6,721 nucleotides of DNA. Source: Gammaproteobacteria bacterium (lineage in GTDB: Bacteria > Pseudomonadota > Gammaproteobacteria > Pseudomonadales > Pseudohongiellaceae). Numbering within the stretch: the stretch's first letter is position 1; the number at the start of each line of letters is the position of its first letter. Below are positions 5,913 through 6,721 of the stretch, one piece after another. Made by a program: the position numbers and the translations under genes. Under the pieces are notes generated by a model. That model worked only from the letters and a program-made list of their open reading frames with translations, made no database searches and was not told the DNA's origin. Location of the stretch: assembly GCA_016762995.1 (NCBI GenBank), contig JAESUT010000061.1:25967-32687 (forward strand), written 5' to 3'.

Positions 5913-6683
5913 ATGGATATTCCCGATACTAATGCCCCAGGAGTTCTCCTCGCGGCAAAATCAATCAACAAGAGTTTTGCCGAGAAAAAAATTCTCGATA
6001 ATATAAGCCTCACTATAGAGGAAGGACAAATAGTCACCCTGATCGGTCCAAACGGAGCCGGCAAAACCACCTTGGTACGTATCGCCCTTGGGCTACTCCA
6101 GCCCGACTCAGGCTCCATCTACCACAGGCCGGGCGTACGAATAGGCTATATGCCACAGCGAGTCCATGTGGAGCCCACGCTACCACTGACTGTTAACCGA
6201 TTCCTTCAGTTAGCCAATCGGCACGACAAAGCGTTGCTAAGCAACACCCTGAAAGATCTGAATATTGGCCATCTCGAGGGCCAGCAACTAACAGCCATAT
6301 CCGGCGGTGAACTACAACGGGTACTACTCGCACGCGCGTTACTGCGAAAACCTGAGCTACTTATTCTCGATGAGCCTGCACAGGGCGTCGATCTCGGTGG
6401 CCAGGCAGAGCTTTATCAGCTCATTAGCGAGATTAGTGATAAGCATCGCTGCGGTGTGTTAATGATATCTCACGACCTTCATCTGGTCATGTCTTCGACC
6501 GATGAAGTCATCTGCCTTAACCATCATATTTGCTGCCACGGTAAGCCCGAACACGTCACCAATGACCCCGCGTACCTAAGCCTATTCGGGGCCAGCGCCT
6601 CTGGGAATCTTGCCGTCTATACTCACCATCACGACCATGACCATAAAATCGGTGGCAGCGTAAAGGAACACCATCATGATTGA
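5913..6683 (+). CDS. znuC: Zinc ABC transporter ATP-binding protein ZnuC
   Basis: Cytoplasmic ATPase that powers zinc import through ZnuB. The 256-residue protein has every ABC motif: Walker A G45-P-N-G-A-G-K-T52, Q-loop Gln82 (in YMPQR), signature I129-S-G-G-E-L-Q135, Walker B LLILDEP (149-155, catalytic Glu154), D-loop GVD (158-160) and switch His187 (in ISHDLHLVM). The block CLNHHICCHG (201-210) and the preceding DEV are typical of ZnuC rather than of related manganese or iron importers. The C-terminus is His-rich: H238-H240, H242, H244 and H253-H255. ZnuC homologues including E. coli's also have a His-containing tail, so this may be a metal-sensing or storage segment, by inference. The ATG at 5913 is preceded by weak ribosome sequence. 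The gene is divergent from znuA and overlaps the next reading frame by 8 nt, implying a znuCB operon. Confidence 0.96.
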   Translation: MDIPDTNAPGVLLAAKSINKSFAEKKILDNISLTIEEGQIVTLIGPNGAGKTTLVRIALGLLQPDSGSIYHRPGVRIGYMPQRVHVEPTLPLTVNRFLQLANRHDKALLSNTLKDLNIGHLEGQQLTAISGGELQRVLLARALLRKPELLILDEPAQGVDLGGQAELYQLISEISDKHRCGVLMISHDLHLVMSSTDEVICLNHHICCHGKPEHVTNDPAYLSLFGASASGNLAVYTHHHDHDHKIGGSVKEHHHD

Positions 6684-6721
6684 TTCTATGGTGCTTTTTC
6701 TCAGTACCGATTTCGTACTCT
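6676..6721 (+). CDS. znuB: Zinc ABC transporter permease ZnuB, first 15 codons only
   Basis: An open frame from the ATG at 6676-6678 runs to the window end, reading MIDSMVLFLSTDFVL. It overlaps the last 8 nt of znuC in a different frame, and AAGGAA (6663-6668) stands 7 nt before it, a good ribosome site for coupled translation. A second in-frame ATG at 6688 is possible. The start is hydrophobic, as expected of the membrane permease. The assignment as ZnuB rests mainly on position after znuC, because too little sequence is present for motif evidence. Confidence 0.7.
   Translation, partial: MIDSMVLFLSTDFVL

Noticed and set aside
5819..6118. 99-codon minus-strand reading frame over the znuC start and the control region
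   Set aside because: Overlaps the Walker A region antisense; no family resemblance, and it would cover the whole divergent control region.

Overview
The window reads as a chromosomal housekeeping segment of a gammaproteobacterium, probably a marine member of the Pseudomonadales/Cellvibrionales side of the class. The evidence is protein resemblance (gammaproteobacterial EngB, Pol I, ZnuA and ZnuC) and gene order: dsbA, cytochrome c4, engB, polA and znu genes lie together, as I recall for Pseudomonas. No phage, transposon, CRISPR array, tRNA or rRNA is visible. The genus cannot be fixed from sequence alone.

Layout: (1) 1-350, minus strand, the 5' part of dsbA, cut by the window edge. (2) 351-538, a spacer with a plausible dsbA promoter and an A/T palindrome. 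(3) 539-1150, minus strand, diheme cytochrome c4. (4) 1151-1431, a divergent intergenic region with unusually many nested inverted repeats and an exact TATAAT on the minus strand. (5) 1432-2055, plus strand, the ribosome-assembly GTPase EngB. (6) 2066-4813, minus strand, DNA polymerase I, convergent with engB; a 7-bp-stem hairpin covers both stop codons. (7) 4861-5754, minus strand, the zinc-binding protein ZnuA, 47 nt upstream of polA. (8) 5755-5912, a divergent znuA/znuC control region. (9) 5913-6683, plus strand, the ATPase ZnuC, and from 6676 the first codons of the permease ZnuB, running off the end.

How the genes work together: DsbA and cytochrome c4 are both exported and thiol/heme dependent; DsbA oxidises periplasmic cysteines, and c4 carries electrons towards terminal oxidases. 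ZnuA, ZnuC and ZnuB form one high-affinity zinc importer. EngB and Pol I are core ribosome-assembly and DNA-repair functions.

No wholly new multi-gene system is apparent. The points most worth a second look are a Pol I whose 3'-5' exonuclease domain has lost most of its metal-binding carboxylates, the nested inverted repeats between c4 and engB (a possible structured leader), a polA that starts with TTG just downstream of znuA, and a znu control region with a Zur-like palindrome but no zur gene between znuA and znuC.
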